DNA of 64,000 bases from JAJRAN01 sp963827135 (GTDB taxonomy: Archaea; Thermoplasmatota; Thermoplasmata; Methanomassiliicoccales; UBA472). The translations under genes and the position numbers were made by a program. The notes under the pieces are model-generated. The model had not been told where the DNA came from and did not search any database. It saw only the letters and a list, made by a program, of their open reading frames with translations. Location of the stretch: the NCBI GenBank assembly GCA_963827135.1, contig CAWGZX010000006.1, positions 248,001 through 312,000 of the forward strand. Reading direction: 5' to 3'. This document shows, one piece after another, positions 26,510-33,350 of the stretch (position 1 is its first letter; each line of letters opens with the position of its first letter).

Positions 26510-27073
26510 ATGGTTAGCAAGAGGCAGCAGATTGCGGCAATCGTTGTCATCATACTAATCGTTCCATCAACACTAATCTTAGCCCTAATATTGAAAGAGC
26601 CTCAAAGCCCTGAATCAAATCTCGCTCAGAAAATGATTCTTAGCTCTGAAGACCTAGGTACTGGATGGAAGGTCTATCCTCAGGAAGATGATTTTTATTA
26701 TTATTCGTATTTTTCTGATATGTTTGTCAACATAAGTTGCCAGGCCGTCAACATTCTGGAATATTTTTTTGATGTTTATGCCATGGGGTGCCTAGAATCA
26801 CTGACAGTCTTCAATTCGACCTTCGATTGCAACCAGGGATTCCACATTATTGACTCTGGGATATCATCATCGACATATGTTACCAATTATTCGGTCGTTC
26901 ATATTGGAGATCGGGGCTTTTCTTATTTGAATGGAAATGAATGTCCAGGATTAGTATTTCAGAAAGGCAGTATAATATGCACTTACTTGATTGTGCCAGG
27001 ATCTATAGGGCCATCAATGGATGAACAATTAATGGATCTGGCGATAATCCAACTGCAGAAGATGGACCAATAA
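26510..27073 (+). CDS. Membrane-anchored extracytoplasmic protein of unknown function
   Basis: 187 residues. A basic N-terminus (VSKRQQ) and one membrane helix (about 8-27) anchor a hydrophilic domain outside the cell. That domain has a tyrosine-rich patch (DDFYYYSYFSD) and five cysteines (CQAV, GCLES, DCNQG, ECPG, ICTY), some of which may form disulfides. No family is recognised. aggag at 26501-26505 is the ribosome binding site for ATG 26510. The 68 bases before the start, from R4, are nearly the same as those before the gene at 27177, so the two genes share a duplicated promoter region although the proteins differ. Confidence 0.65.
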   Translation: MVSKRQQIAAIVVIILIVPSTLILALILKEPQSPESNLAQKMILSSEDLGTGWKVYPQEDDFYYYSYFSDMFVNISCQAVNILEYFFDVYAMGCLESLTVFNSTFDCNQGFHIIDSGISSSTYVTNYSVVHIGDRGFSYLNGNECPGLVFQKGSIICTYLIVPGSIGPSMDEQLMDLAIIQLQKMDQ

Positions 27074-27107
27074 CTTGCTCAAAATCCCAGGGCGAGCTGA
27101 ATGAAGT

Positions 27108-27127
27108 GCCCGAACCTCACGGCATCC
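27108..27127 (+). repeat. Island 20-bp repeat, copy R5
   Basis: Exact consensus. It lies 34 bases after the preceding stop and 49 bases before ATG 27177. Confidence 0.8.
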
Positions 27128-27176
27128 CTACCAATTCTTAATATCCCCGACCACAATTTAATTGCAAGGGAGTTGG

Positions 27177-28058
27177 ATGGACAACAAGAAGCGGAACATC
27201 GTTCTCTTCGTCGTCTCAGTGTTAATCATCATCACACTTGTCGCATCATCGATCATTTATTTTTCCCCGAAACAGACCGACTACAATTCTCTTTTGTTCA
27301 GCCAAAAAGGTGTGCATGATGGCGATTATTTCATCTATTCCGTTCTGGGCTCCTACAACGGGAGTCTCGTCAACGGCTCGTTTAAGATCGAGTTCCCTGA
27401 CAATTCGTTCTGGCAGTCTCGGGATTTCAACACCTCAAATCCCGAGCTCAATGAGAGGCTAAACAATTCTGCAATCCAATTCATCACCTTCTATTTTGAC
27501 ATGGGCACCTGCAAATTTTCAACCCCGTTCGGTATCAAGAACGTGGTCTGGACATTTGGGTTCATACCCGGACCCGAAGGGATCGACCTGGCTTCGGTGA
27601 GCTTCTTCGGTATCGACCCCAACGTCGTCTACGGCTATCGGATAAATGGACCTGGCCTCCATCTTGATTTGGTGCTAAATCAGACCAATAATGCTGACGC
27701 CATGTCGGGCAACACTAACCCATTCGCTTGGGCAATTCCGAACTATATCGAGAGTTCGTACCAAGCTAATCCCGGAGTTGTAAGTGCCAATCGGGGCTCT
27801 ATAAAGGGTTGGTGGATATGGACCGATGGCGCGATAATGAACTTCAACATCACGGGTGGCAATATCCGCCTTTATGGCTTCTCAGAAGGGGATATGTGTT
27901 CCATGATGGAGGGTGGGCCATTCGCCTATAATTATGCTCTCTCCAGAATGAATTCAACGAACGTAGCGGGAGAAGCTCAGATTCCGCAAGGTATCTTTTT
28001 AATCAATATATGCGGACTAAGCCGGGAAGATGGCAGATTCGAATACACACTTACATAA
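27177..28058 (+). CDS. Membrane-anchored extracytoplasmic protein of unknown function
   Basis: 293 residues. The N-terminus DNKKRN plus a helix (about 8-28) forms a membrane anchor; the remainder is beta-rich with many N-x-S/T sites (NGSLVNGS, NNS, NFNITGG) suited to N-glycosylation outside the cell. Segments such as GDYFIYSVLGSYNGSLVNG resemble lipoprotein-like beta domains, but no family is assigned. ATG 27177 is preceded by aaggga; a TTG at 27162 is also in frame. It occupies the whole interval between R5 and R6. Confidence 0.65.
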   Translation: MDNKKRNIVLFVVSVLIIITLVASSIIYFSPKQTDYNSLLFSQKGVHDGDYFIYSVLGSYNGSLVNGSFKIEFPDNSFWQSRDFNTSNPELNERLNNSAIQFITFYFDMGTCKFSTPFGIKNVVWTFGFIPGPEGIDLASVSFFGIDPNVVYGYRINGPGLHLDLVLNQTNNADAMSGNTNPFAWAIPNYIESSYQANPGVVSANRGSIKGWWIWTDGAIMNFNITGGNIRLYGFSEGDMCSMMEGGPFAYNYALSRMNSTNVAGEAQIPQGIFLINICGLSREDGRFEYTLT

Positions 28059-28207
28059 GTTAACGTCAGTTTACCTAAGAGTAGAAGAAAAGGGATAGGT
28101 AAAGGGTTACAGCTCAAGATACGCTTGAATAGCCGTTATTGACTTGGAGTCGCGATTACTGGCCAGTCGTTGTGGTTAGTTCGGCAGATCCATCACCATA
28201 TTTTAAG

Positions 28208-28227
28208 GCCCGAACCTCATGGCATCC
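28208..28227 (+). repeat. Island 20-bp repeat, copy R6
   Basis: Reads GCCCGAACCTCATGGCATCC, one transition from the consensus, 150 bases after the preceding stop. Confidence 0.8.
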
Positions 28228-28278
28228 GCAATCCATAAAAAGAAAGAAAGGAAAGTGTTTGGCCTTCGAGTCGTTAAA

Positions 28279-28602
28279 TTATGAAGTCAATTCCAAGAAG
28301 AAATCTGTGCTTCTGGATAGTGCGTAATGGTGACTTCGGGCAGACCCACCACTCGCTTCATCCAGTAAGTCAAAATTCGATTTTAATAACGGGGTTTCCA
28401 TGTCAAACTTTGACACGGTATCCGGTACTTGCCTAGGGACGAATACCGGTCTTTCCTTACCTGCGCCTCTTAGCAACTCCGTAGCCTTTGCCCTTTGAAT
28501 TGCAGCATAATGCCTTCGGGTCGTTGCTTCGCTCTGATGCCTCAATTGGACGGACATGGCGGGAAGAAGGGTTAGATCATCATTCACGGTGATCGAGGTC
28601 AA
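28279..28602 (-). pseudogene. Tyrosine recombinase C-terminal remnant spanning the second att site
   Basis: A frame of 107 codons encodes RHQSEATTRRHYAAIQRAKA, a typical integrase end with the catalytic tyrosine, then continues through the att repeat (LDEASGGSARS is the translation of the repeat). The catalytic arginine region is missing upstream. It resembles the fragment at the first att site in motif but not in detail, so two different integrases appear to have left ends here. Confidence 0.7.
28335..28365 (+). repeat. Attachment site (att), second perfect copy
   Basis: Identical over 31 bases to 21183-21213 and in direct orientation, without the rest of the tRNA. It delimits an integrated segment of about 7.15 kb. 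Confidence 0.85.
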
Positions 28603-28722
28603 GATGCTACTGGACGAGGGATATCTTGAGGCAAAGGGACGGGATTAAACTGGCTAAAGAATGCATTTCATAGATTGATACTGGGAGAATTCGTCTTAAG
28701 TATCGAGATATTGGTTTTTCTT

Positions 28723-28809
28723 CTGCCGGGGGTAGGAGGACCAGACAAATGGATGGGTCGTATCATCTCCCCCTATTAGAGTGATATTTTGCCCCTGCGC
28801 CCCCGGCAG
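28723..28809 (+). ncRNA. Candidate structured RNA, copy A of a pair
   Basis: An 87-base element closed by a perfect 10-bp helix, ctgccggggg (28723-28732) with cccccggcag (28800-28809). An inner hairpin is formed by tatca/tgata. The 5' strand (gccgggggtaggaggac), the block ggatgggt and the inner pyrimidine run are shared with copy B. cttaagtat at 28695-28703 could serve as a TATA box about 25 bases before the helix, favouring plus-strand transcription. No reading frame is evident. Confidence 0.55.
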
Positions 28810-28844
28810 CGGTCTTATCTCTTAATCATACTCCCAACAACGCA

Positions 28845-28864
28845 GCCCGAAGCTCACGGCATTC
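28845..28864 (+). repeat. Island 20-bp repeat, copy R7
   Basis: Reads GCCCGAAGCTCACGGCATTC, two differences from the consensus. It lies between RNA copies A and B, 19 bases before B. Confidence 0.75.
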
Positions 28865-28883
28865 TTCATAGATCAACAAAAAG

Positions 28884-28976
28884 TGCCGGGGGTCGGAGGA
28901 CTAAACTCTTACTGGATGGGTTCCAATAACTCTCCCCCCTTAGGAGAGTGACATTATGTTCCGTGTTCCCCCGGCA
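28884..28976 (+). ncRNA. Candidate structured RNA, copy B of a pair
   Basis: A 93-base element closed by tgccggggg (28884-28892) with cccccggca (28968-28976). The inner hairpin is ctctcc/ggagag with a 7-base loop; copy A has different bases but also pairs at that place. Conserved primary sequence includes gccgggggt-cggaggac, ggatgggt and gagagtgacatt. It is the only content between R7 and R8. Confidence 0.55.
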
Positions 28977-29046
28977 ATAACAGTATCCGCTCAATCGTTA
29001 CTTATTACATACTCAGCATTATCGTTTTAGATAATAATTGGTAAAG

Positions 29047-29066
29047 GCCCGAGCCTCACGGCATCC
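29047..29066 (+). repeat. Island 20-bp repeat, copy R8
   Basis: Reads GCCCGAGCCTCACGGCATCC, one difference. It lies 11 bases beyond the stop of the minus-strand gene at 29078. Confidence 0.8.
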
Positions 29067-29077
29067 CTTAACTGATT

Positions 29078-29662
29078 TCAGTAACCAAGCGAGGTGTCTT
29101 CTATTGCTTCCATTATCTTCGCTTCCTTATCAACGGCTTTCTTCCTCACGACCCAATGACATGTAGTGTCGCCCTCGCTCATCGTACGGTCGTAAGCGAA
29201 CTCGAAATCGGGATTAATAACCTCACAGACTCCATTAGAAATGGCCTCGAACTGCTTGCAGACCTCGGGCGAGCTGCCCTTGCACGGACACTCCTTAATC
29301 TCCCTCTCCAATCCAGAGCCGACTAATTTCACGGGGGTTCCAATATGACCTTGCATAGAACCGAGGAAATCGAGCTTTTCCCTGATGGTCTGGATGTTAC
29401 CATCCCCTCCTGAACCACCAATCAGGTTCTTGCCAACTTTAATTCCAAGCATTTTTGCTTGTGGCAAGGCCAGCTCCAGGGTGCGTTCTGAGCCTATCAA
29501 ATCGATGGATATAGAGGTGAAGATGTTCAACGAAGCATAGCATACTCCACCTGAGACCATATTTATTTCATCCTGTGATAAATTCAGCGGGATGGTCTTC
29601 TGCAAATTGCCAAGGTCGTCCAGGTTAACCTTGCTCGATTTCTTTTTATTATGTAGCGGCAA
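29078..29662 (-). CDS. Cysteine-containing protein, similar to its upstream neighbour (ATC hydrolase-like?)
   Basis: 194 residues, no signal or membrane segment. The C-terminal half shares a pattern with the upstream gene: ECPCKGSSPEVC, then SNGVCEVINPDFEFAYDR and GDTTCHWVVRKK, against CPVTE...PEIC, SRGLCHAMNPEYEFVF and GRCRYIIKR. The arrangement (CP-x-C, G-x-C, N-P-[DE]-[FY]-E-F, G-D-x-x-C) resembles the L-2-amino-thiazoline-4-carboxylic acid hydrolase/V4R-like proteins, but the assignment is tentative. The N-terminus overlaps the 3' end of the upstream gene by 79 bases in another frame, so one boundary may be wrong or a frameshift present. Confidence 0.6.
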   Translation of the reverse strand: MPLHNKKKSSKVNLDDLGNLQKTIPLNLSQDEINMVSGGVCYASLNIFTSISIDLIGSERTLELALPQAKMLGIKVGKNLIGGSGGDGNIQTIREKLDFLGSMQGHIGTPVKLVGSGLEREIKECPCKGSSPEVCKQFEAISNGVCEVINPDFEFAYDRTMSEGDTTCHWVVRKKAVDKEAKIMEAIEDTSLGY

Positions 29663-30144
29663 CGGCCATCGTTGTTACTTAGGTGATGAGTAAAAACAAA
29701 CTCATACTCTGGGTTCATAGCGTGGCACAGGCCTCTTGATATATTGTGGGACATAGCGATGCAAATCTCAGGCGGAGCATTGATTTCGGTGACGGGGCAT
29801 GCATACACCTCGACGATTGCTCCTCTATCCCTGATCTCCAAGGGTTTGACATGACCAAAGGATGTGCAATAGTGTACCCAGTAATAGGACAAAGCCAAAT
29901 CCTCGAGTTCACTCCCTTTCAATCCAAACCTCTGCCTAGCCATATTGGCTATGTTTATCCCCCAGACCTTGCTATATTCTCTGGAAGCCTCGAGGATTGG
30001 GTTCGCCCCTACCTCGCCTAATAGCGATCGAAATACATTCGTAGCGCACTCAAAGACATAATATCTCAAAAAAGGAACGGGATATCCAGAAGATGCTTCG
30101 GGAGTCTGTCCCGTTGGATCAGCAAAATTCTCTTGATCGCTCAT
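29584..30144 (-). CDS. Cysteine-containing protein, paralogue of the downstream gene (ATC hydrolase-like?)
   Basis: 186 residues. It contains VPFLRYYVFECATNVFRSLLGEVGANPI at the N-terminal side (residues about 21-48), then YACPVTEINAPPEICIAMS and the shared GLCHAMNPEYEFVF and CRYIIKR motifs. These alternating cysteines suggest a metal or thiol site; the family call (ATC hydrolase-like) is tentative. ATG 30144 has agaggtg on its strand 7 bases upstream; a GTG at 30153 is also in frame. The last 17 residues after CRYIIKR are arginine- and threonine-rich with no counterpart and lie in the overlap with the next gene. Confidence 0.6.
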   Translation of the reverse strand: MSDQENFADPTGQTPEASSGYPVPFLRYYVFECATNVFRSLLGEVGANPILEASREYSKVWGINIANMARQRFGLKGSELEDLALSYYWVHYCTSFGHVKPLEIRDRGAIVEVYACPVTEINAPPEICIAMSHNISRGLCHAMNPEYEFVFTHHLSNNDGRCRYIIKRNRARLTWTTLAICRRPSR

Positions 30145-30313
30145 ACCATCCACCTCTGCCCCCCATCCCCATCAAAATCAAGTGAGTAATCCACGAAAAA
30201 TGCTTGCATCATAATGCTCGTCGATTGTTGAAGAAAGAAAAGAGTAAAGTGTTTTTGTCTCCTGACGAAAGGAAGAATTACATATCGAATCCATTCTAGA
30301 TGGAGGAATTATA

Positions 30314-30796
30314 ATGAAAATCGAGTACTTTCACGCATCAGTGTATGGTAATGGAGCTACGGTGGCGGAGGAGTTCAAGAAGCAGATGGCCGCCAAAGAG
30401 GTGACGGTGGAAGTCCACCACATTGACAGCATGAAGCCGGATGCGATGCCCACTGCGGACTTATTTGTTTTCAGCTCGCCGGGGCGTTTCGGCAAACCGA
30501 TCAAGGAGATGCGACGTTTCCTGGAGAAGGTCAACCTGCCCACAGGGACGAGGTATGCCATCCTGACCACCGAGCCTTCACCTAAGCCAGATAAGAAGAC
30601 CGGTAAGATGCCTACAGAAGAGGAAGTAGGTCGTTATCAGCATATCATCTCGATCATGAACGAGATCTTGCTGGGTAAAGGACTGGTCAGGATGGGCGAG
30701 ACGAAGGTTTATGTGAACGGCTTGAAGGGACCTCTGGAAGCAGGCTGGCAGAAGAAGGTGGAGGCATTCGCCAACGCCCTCCTCGGCTCCCCTTGA
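30314..30796 (+). CDS. Flavodoxin-like protein
   Basis: 160 residues. IEYFHASVYGNGATVAEEF stands at the position of the flavodoxin phosphate loop, although the usual T-x-T-G-N-T is replaced by HASVYGNG. ADLFVFSSPGRFGKPIKEMRRFL is the next flavodoxin block. Binding of FMN is plausible but the changed loop weakens it. ggaggaat just before ATG 30314 is a strong ribosome binding site. It is divergent from the paired cysteine proteins and sits between R8 and the doubtful R9. Confidence 0.7.
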   Translation: MKIEYFHASVYGNGATVAEEFKKQMAAKEVTVEVHHIDSMKPDAMPTADLFVFSSPGRFGKPIKEMRRFLEKVNLPTGTRYAILTTEPSPKPDKKTGKMPTEEEVGRYQHIISIMNEILLGKGLVRMGETKVYVNGLKGPLEAGWQKKVEAFANALLGSP

Positions 30797-30810
30797 ACCT
30801 CGTGGCACCC
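30791..30810 (+). repeat. Doubtful degenerate copy R9 of the island repeat
   Basis: Reads CCTTGAACCTCGTGGCACCC, six differences from the consensus, overlapping the flavodoxin-like stop codon. The centre GAACCTC-x-x-GGCA is kept, but chance cannot be excluded. Confidence 0.35.
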
Positions 30811-31062
30811 CTGTGTTCATGAATATGAAAAAAGTGGGAAGAATGGGTTTCAATTCGGTGCCCGATTTACTTCCACTCCCAACCCTCTAGGTACGTTCGC
30901 ATACACGCGTTCGTTATTTGCCGAAGAAAAGGAAACGGTAAGCGGGTTAGCACTCTACTCCTTTTAATTGAACAAATATTATATATTACTAGATAAGTCT
31001 GAAATGAGAAGCCGTCGAGAGAATAGCGCGAATCACGACTTACTGGATAGTCGATAAGATAA

Positions 31063-31098
31063 GTTCGGGCAACCCACTATTCACATCATCTAGCACTA
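31063..31098 (+). repeat. Decayed third att-like site with integrase-tail remnant
   Basis: gttcgggcaacccactatt followed by cacatcatctagcacta matches the tRNA-Pro att region with one deletion and several transitions, including the 'cagcactt' flank of the first copy. On the minus strand the next 60 bases (to about 31160) also resemble the end of the integrase remnant at 21206-21262 (catccaga...tttttag). The 409-base gap 30797-31205 holds no other gene. Confidence 0.6.
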
Positions 31099-31205
31099 TT
31101 TCATTTGTCCCTAAACTAAAAATTCGCCCTATCTGGATGGTCCTCCGAATGGGGAATTAGTAGGTCAATGTACGCACATTTAAATACACGAATCGCAAAC
31201 ACCGA

Positions 31206-32720
31206 ATGAAATTAGAAAGTCCGTCTGTTTTGTTACAGGCCGTTTTTCATTTTCACAACAGAGTGGGTATCGTGACAACTTTCACAGATCTACAGATATC
31301 AAATGAAATCATCAAGGCAATGAGCGAAATGGGTTGGAAAGAACCCACACCCGTTCAGATAGAAGCAATACCGGTAGGCCTCAAAGGCAGCGACATGTTC
31401 GCCCAGGCACAGACTGGAACGGGAAAGACCGGCACTTACGGTTCCATAATACTGGAAAGGATCAGGCCCGGGATGAGAACCGCATCCGCTTTGGTCCTCG
31501 TCCCCACAAGGGAATTGGCCAATCAAGTCTCCGAGGAGCTATCTAAGCTCTCTAAGTTCACCAGCCATAAGTGCATCCCTATCTACGGGGGAGTGGGCAT
31601 CGGGCCCCAGATAGATAAGCTAAGGACGGGCACGGACATCGTAGTGGCGACGCCCGGCAGGGCCAAGGACCTCATTAATAGGAATGACCTGGACCTTTCG
31701 AAGATATCGATCGTCGTACTAGACGAAGCGGACCGCATGCTCGACATGGGCTTCGCTCCCGATCTCAATTTCATTTTATCGAAGGTGCCGAAGAAGAGAC
31801 AATCGCTACTGTTCTCCGCGACCATGTCGCCAGATATTAGGCGTCTGGCGATGCGTCAGATGGTCAATCCCCAAGAGATACTCGTTTCCAAGGACGAGCC
31901 CGTGCTTGACCTCACCAAACAATATTACATCATAGCCAACAAGGACGAGAAACGCGACGCGCTCTGCACGATCCTCGACTTGAACGACCCCAAGGCCATA
32001 GTGTTCTGTCACACCAAGCGCAAGGTCGATCAGCTCACGAAGAAGCTGCTGGCATATAGTTACCACGCGGGCGCGATACACGGGGACGTTGCCCAGAACA
32101 AGAGGGAAAGGGTCATCAACAGCTTCAAGGACGGTTCCATCCGAGTCCTAGTGGCCACCGATGTGGCGGCCAGGGGATTGGACATCAACGCCGTGGACTG
32201 TGTCATAAATTTCGACGCACCGGACGATCCAGACACTTACGTTCATCGCATAGGGAGGACCGGAAGAGCGGGAAAGGAAGGCACCGCAATATCGATCTTC
32301 ACGACAGAGGAGCGCTACATGATCAGGGACATCGAGTCCAGGATCGGCAAGCCCATCGATCCGTTGAACGTAAAGATCGTCCCCAGGCCCGAGCTCGATA
32401 TCACGAAGGTCGTCGCGGTCCAGAGCTTTTCCCAGGCAAGAGCACCCGCGGGCCCGTCCGCAGGGAAGAACGGGCGCAGGCCTGCGAACAGAGGAACATC
32501 CATCGAGATCAACTTCGGGAACGCGGATAAACTCAGCAAGGGCGAGGTCGTGAAGTTGGTGAGGACCGGTACCGACCTGTCCCCCCGGGATGTGGGAAGG
32601 ATCACCATGGGTGAGAGATATTCACATGTGGAAATTGTCAGGAAGGACGCGGGCAGGGTCACCACGGACCTCTGCCGTAACACCTTCAGGGGCAAGGCCG
32701 TTATAGCCCGCGTGGTCTAG
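31206..32720 (+). CDS. DEAD-box ATP-dependent RNA helicase with DbpA-like RNA-binding domain
   Basis: 504 residues. The N-terminal Q motif GWKEPTPVQIEAIP precedes Walker A AQTGTGKT, then PTRELANQ, TPGR, DEAD (VVLDEADRMLDMGF), SAT, and in domain 2 VATDVAARGLDI and HRIGRTGRAGKEG. The C-terminal 75 residues (from about SIEINFGNADKLSKGEV) form a DbpA/CsdA-type RRM. It probably remodels rRNA or mRNA structure, often in cold response. A TATA-like atttaaata (31177-31185) puts transcription start near ATG 31206; helicase homology begins at GTG 31272 (VTTFTDLQI), so the first 22 residues may not be translated. It is the first gene right of the island. Confidence 0.92.
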   Translation: MKLESPSVLLQAVFHFHNRVGIVTTFTDLQISNEIIKAMSEMGWKEPTPVQIEAIPVGLKGSDMFAQAQTGTGKTGTYGSIILERIRPGMRTASALVLVPTRELANQVSEELSKLSKFTSHKCIPIYGGVGIGPQIDKLRTGTDIVVATPGRAKDLINRNDLDLSKISIVVLDEADRMLDMGFAPDLNFILSKVPKKRQSLLFSATMSPDIRRLAMRQMVNPQEILVSKDEPVLDLTKQYYIIANKDEKRDALCTILDLNDPKAIVFCHTKRKVDQLTKKLLAYSYHAGAIHGDVAQNKRERVINSFKDGSIRVLVATDVAARGLDINAVDCVINFDAPDDPDTYVHRIGRTGRAGKEGTAISIFTTEERYMIRDIESRIGKPIDPLNVKIVPRPELDITKVVAVQSFSQARAPAGPSAGKNGRRPANRGTSIEINFGNADKLSKGEVVKLVRTGTDLSPRDVGRITMGERYSHVEIVRKDAGRVTTDLCRNTFRGKAVIARVV

Positions 32721-32775
32721 GCCAACGCCTCCATATGCCTTTTCCTAAGCTTCAGACCATCCTATGCAATTTCGT

Positions 32776-33306
32776 TCATGGCAGCAAATCAAGTTTCTTT
32801 AACCAGTTAGCAACATCCTCGTCTGCTCTGTCCACACTGCCACCTCTGATCGCTAAGCCGGGCAGCACCTTGGCCTTCGGACACAGCCTCTTGATGTCGC
32901 GTTCACTGCTTCCTATTCCGCTACCCTCGTGCGTGCAATAAGGAACGATGGTCTTTCCTGAGAGATCATACGACTCGAAAAAGGTGAATAATGCCATCGG
33001 CATCGTTCCCCACCAGTTCGGATACCCTATATAAATCACATCGTATGAATTTATATCCTCTACTTTTTCTGTAAGCTCGGGTCTGGCATTTCCCCTCTTT
33101 TCTTCCTGTGCCACATTTGTTGTTTCCGTGTAATCATCTGGATAGGACATTACCGTCCTGATTCTGAAAATTTCGCTACCTGTCAATCCCTGGATCTTCT
33201 TCGCTATCACTTCCGTGTTTCCAATTGGGAGGTTTTCTATTTTTCCATCCACATAATTATTTCCCTTGCGCGAAAAATAAGCGATAAGGCTTTTTGGTCT
33301 TGCCAT
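32776..33306 (-). CDS. Flavodoxin family protein
   Basis: 176 residues. IAYFSRKGNNYVDGKIENLPIGNTEVIAKKI is the extended FMN phosphate-loop region seen in flavodoxin_4-type proteins, and DVIYIGYPNWWGTMPMALFTFFESYDL the hallmark isoalloxazine-binding block, with THEGSGIGSSERDIK following. It would be a cytoplasmic electron carrier or NAD(P)H-dependent reductase partner. It is the third flavodoxin-like gene in 12 kb and lies between the helicase (convergent) and an acyltransferase-like gene on the same strand. Confidence 0.85.
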   Translation of the reverse strand: MARPKSLIAYFSRKGNNYVDGKIENLPIGNTEVIAKKIQGLTGSEIFRIRTVMSYPDDYTETTNVAQEEKRGNARPELTEKVEDINSYDVIYIGYPNWWGTMPMALFTFFESYDLSGKTIVPYCTHEGSGIGSSERDIKRLCPKAKVLPGLAIRGGSVDRADEDVANWLKKLDLLP

Positions 33307-33350
33307 TCCTCTTGATCACCCCAATTTTCTCTTTATCAGTCTGTCCGACA

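Noticed and set aside
28139..28327. Short plus-strand frame covering repeat R6
   Set aside because: It has no recognisable domain and consists of repeat translation plus lysine-rich sequence.
21909..30810. CRISPR array
   Set aside because: The repeated 20-mers are hundreds to thousands of bases apart with genes between them; there are no regular short spacers or cas genes.
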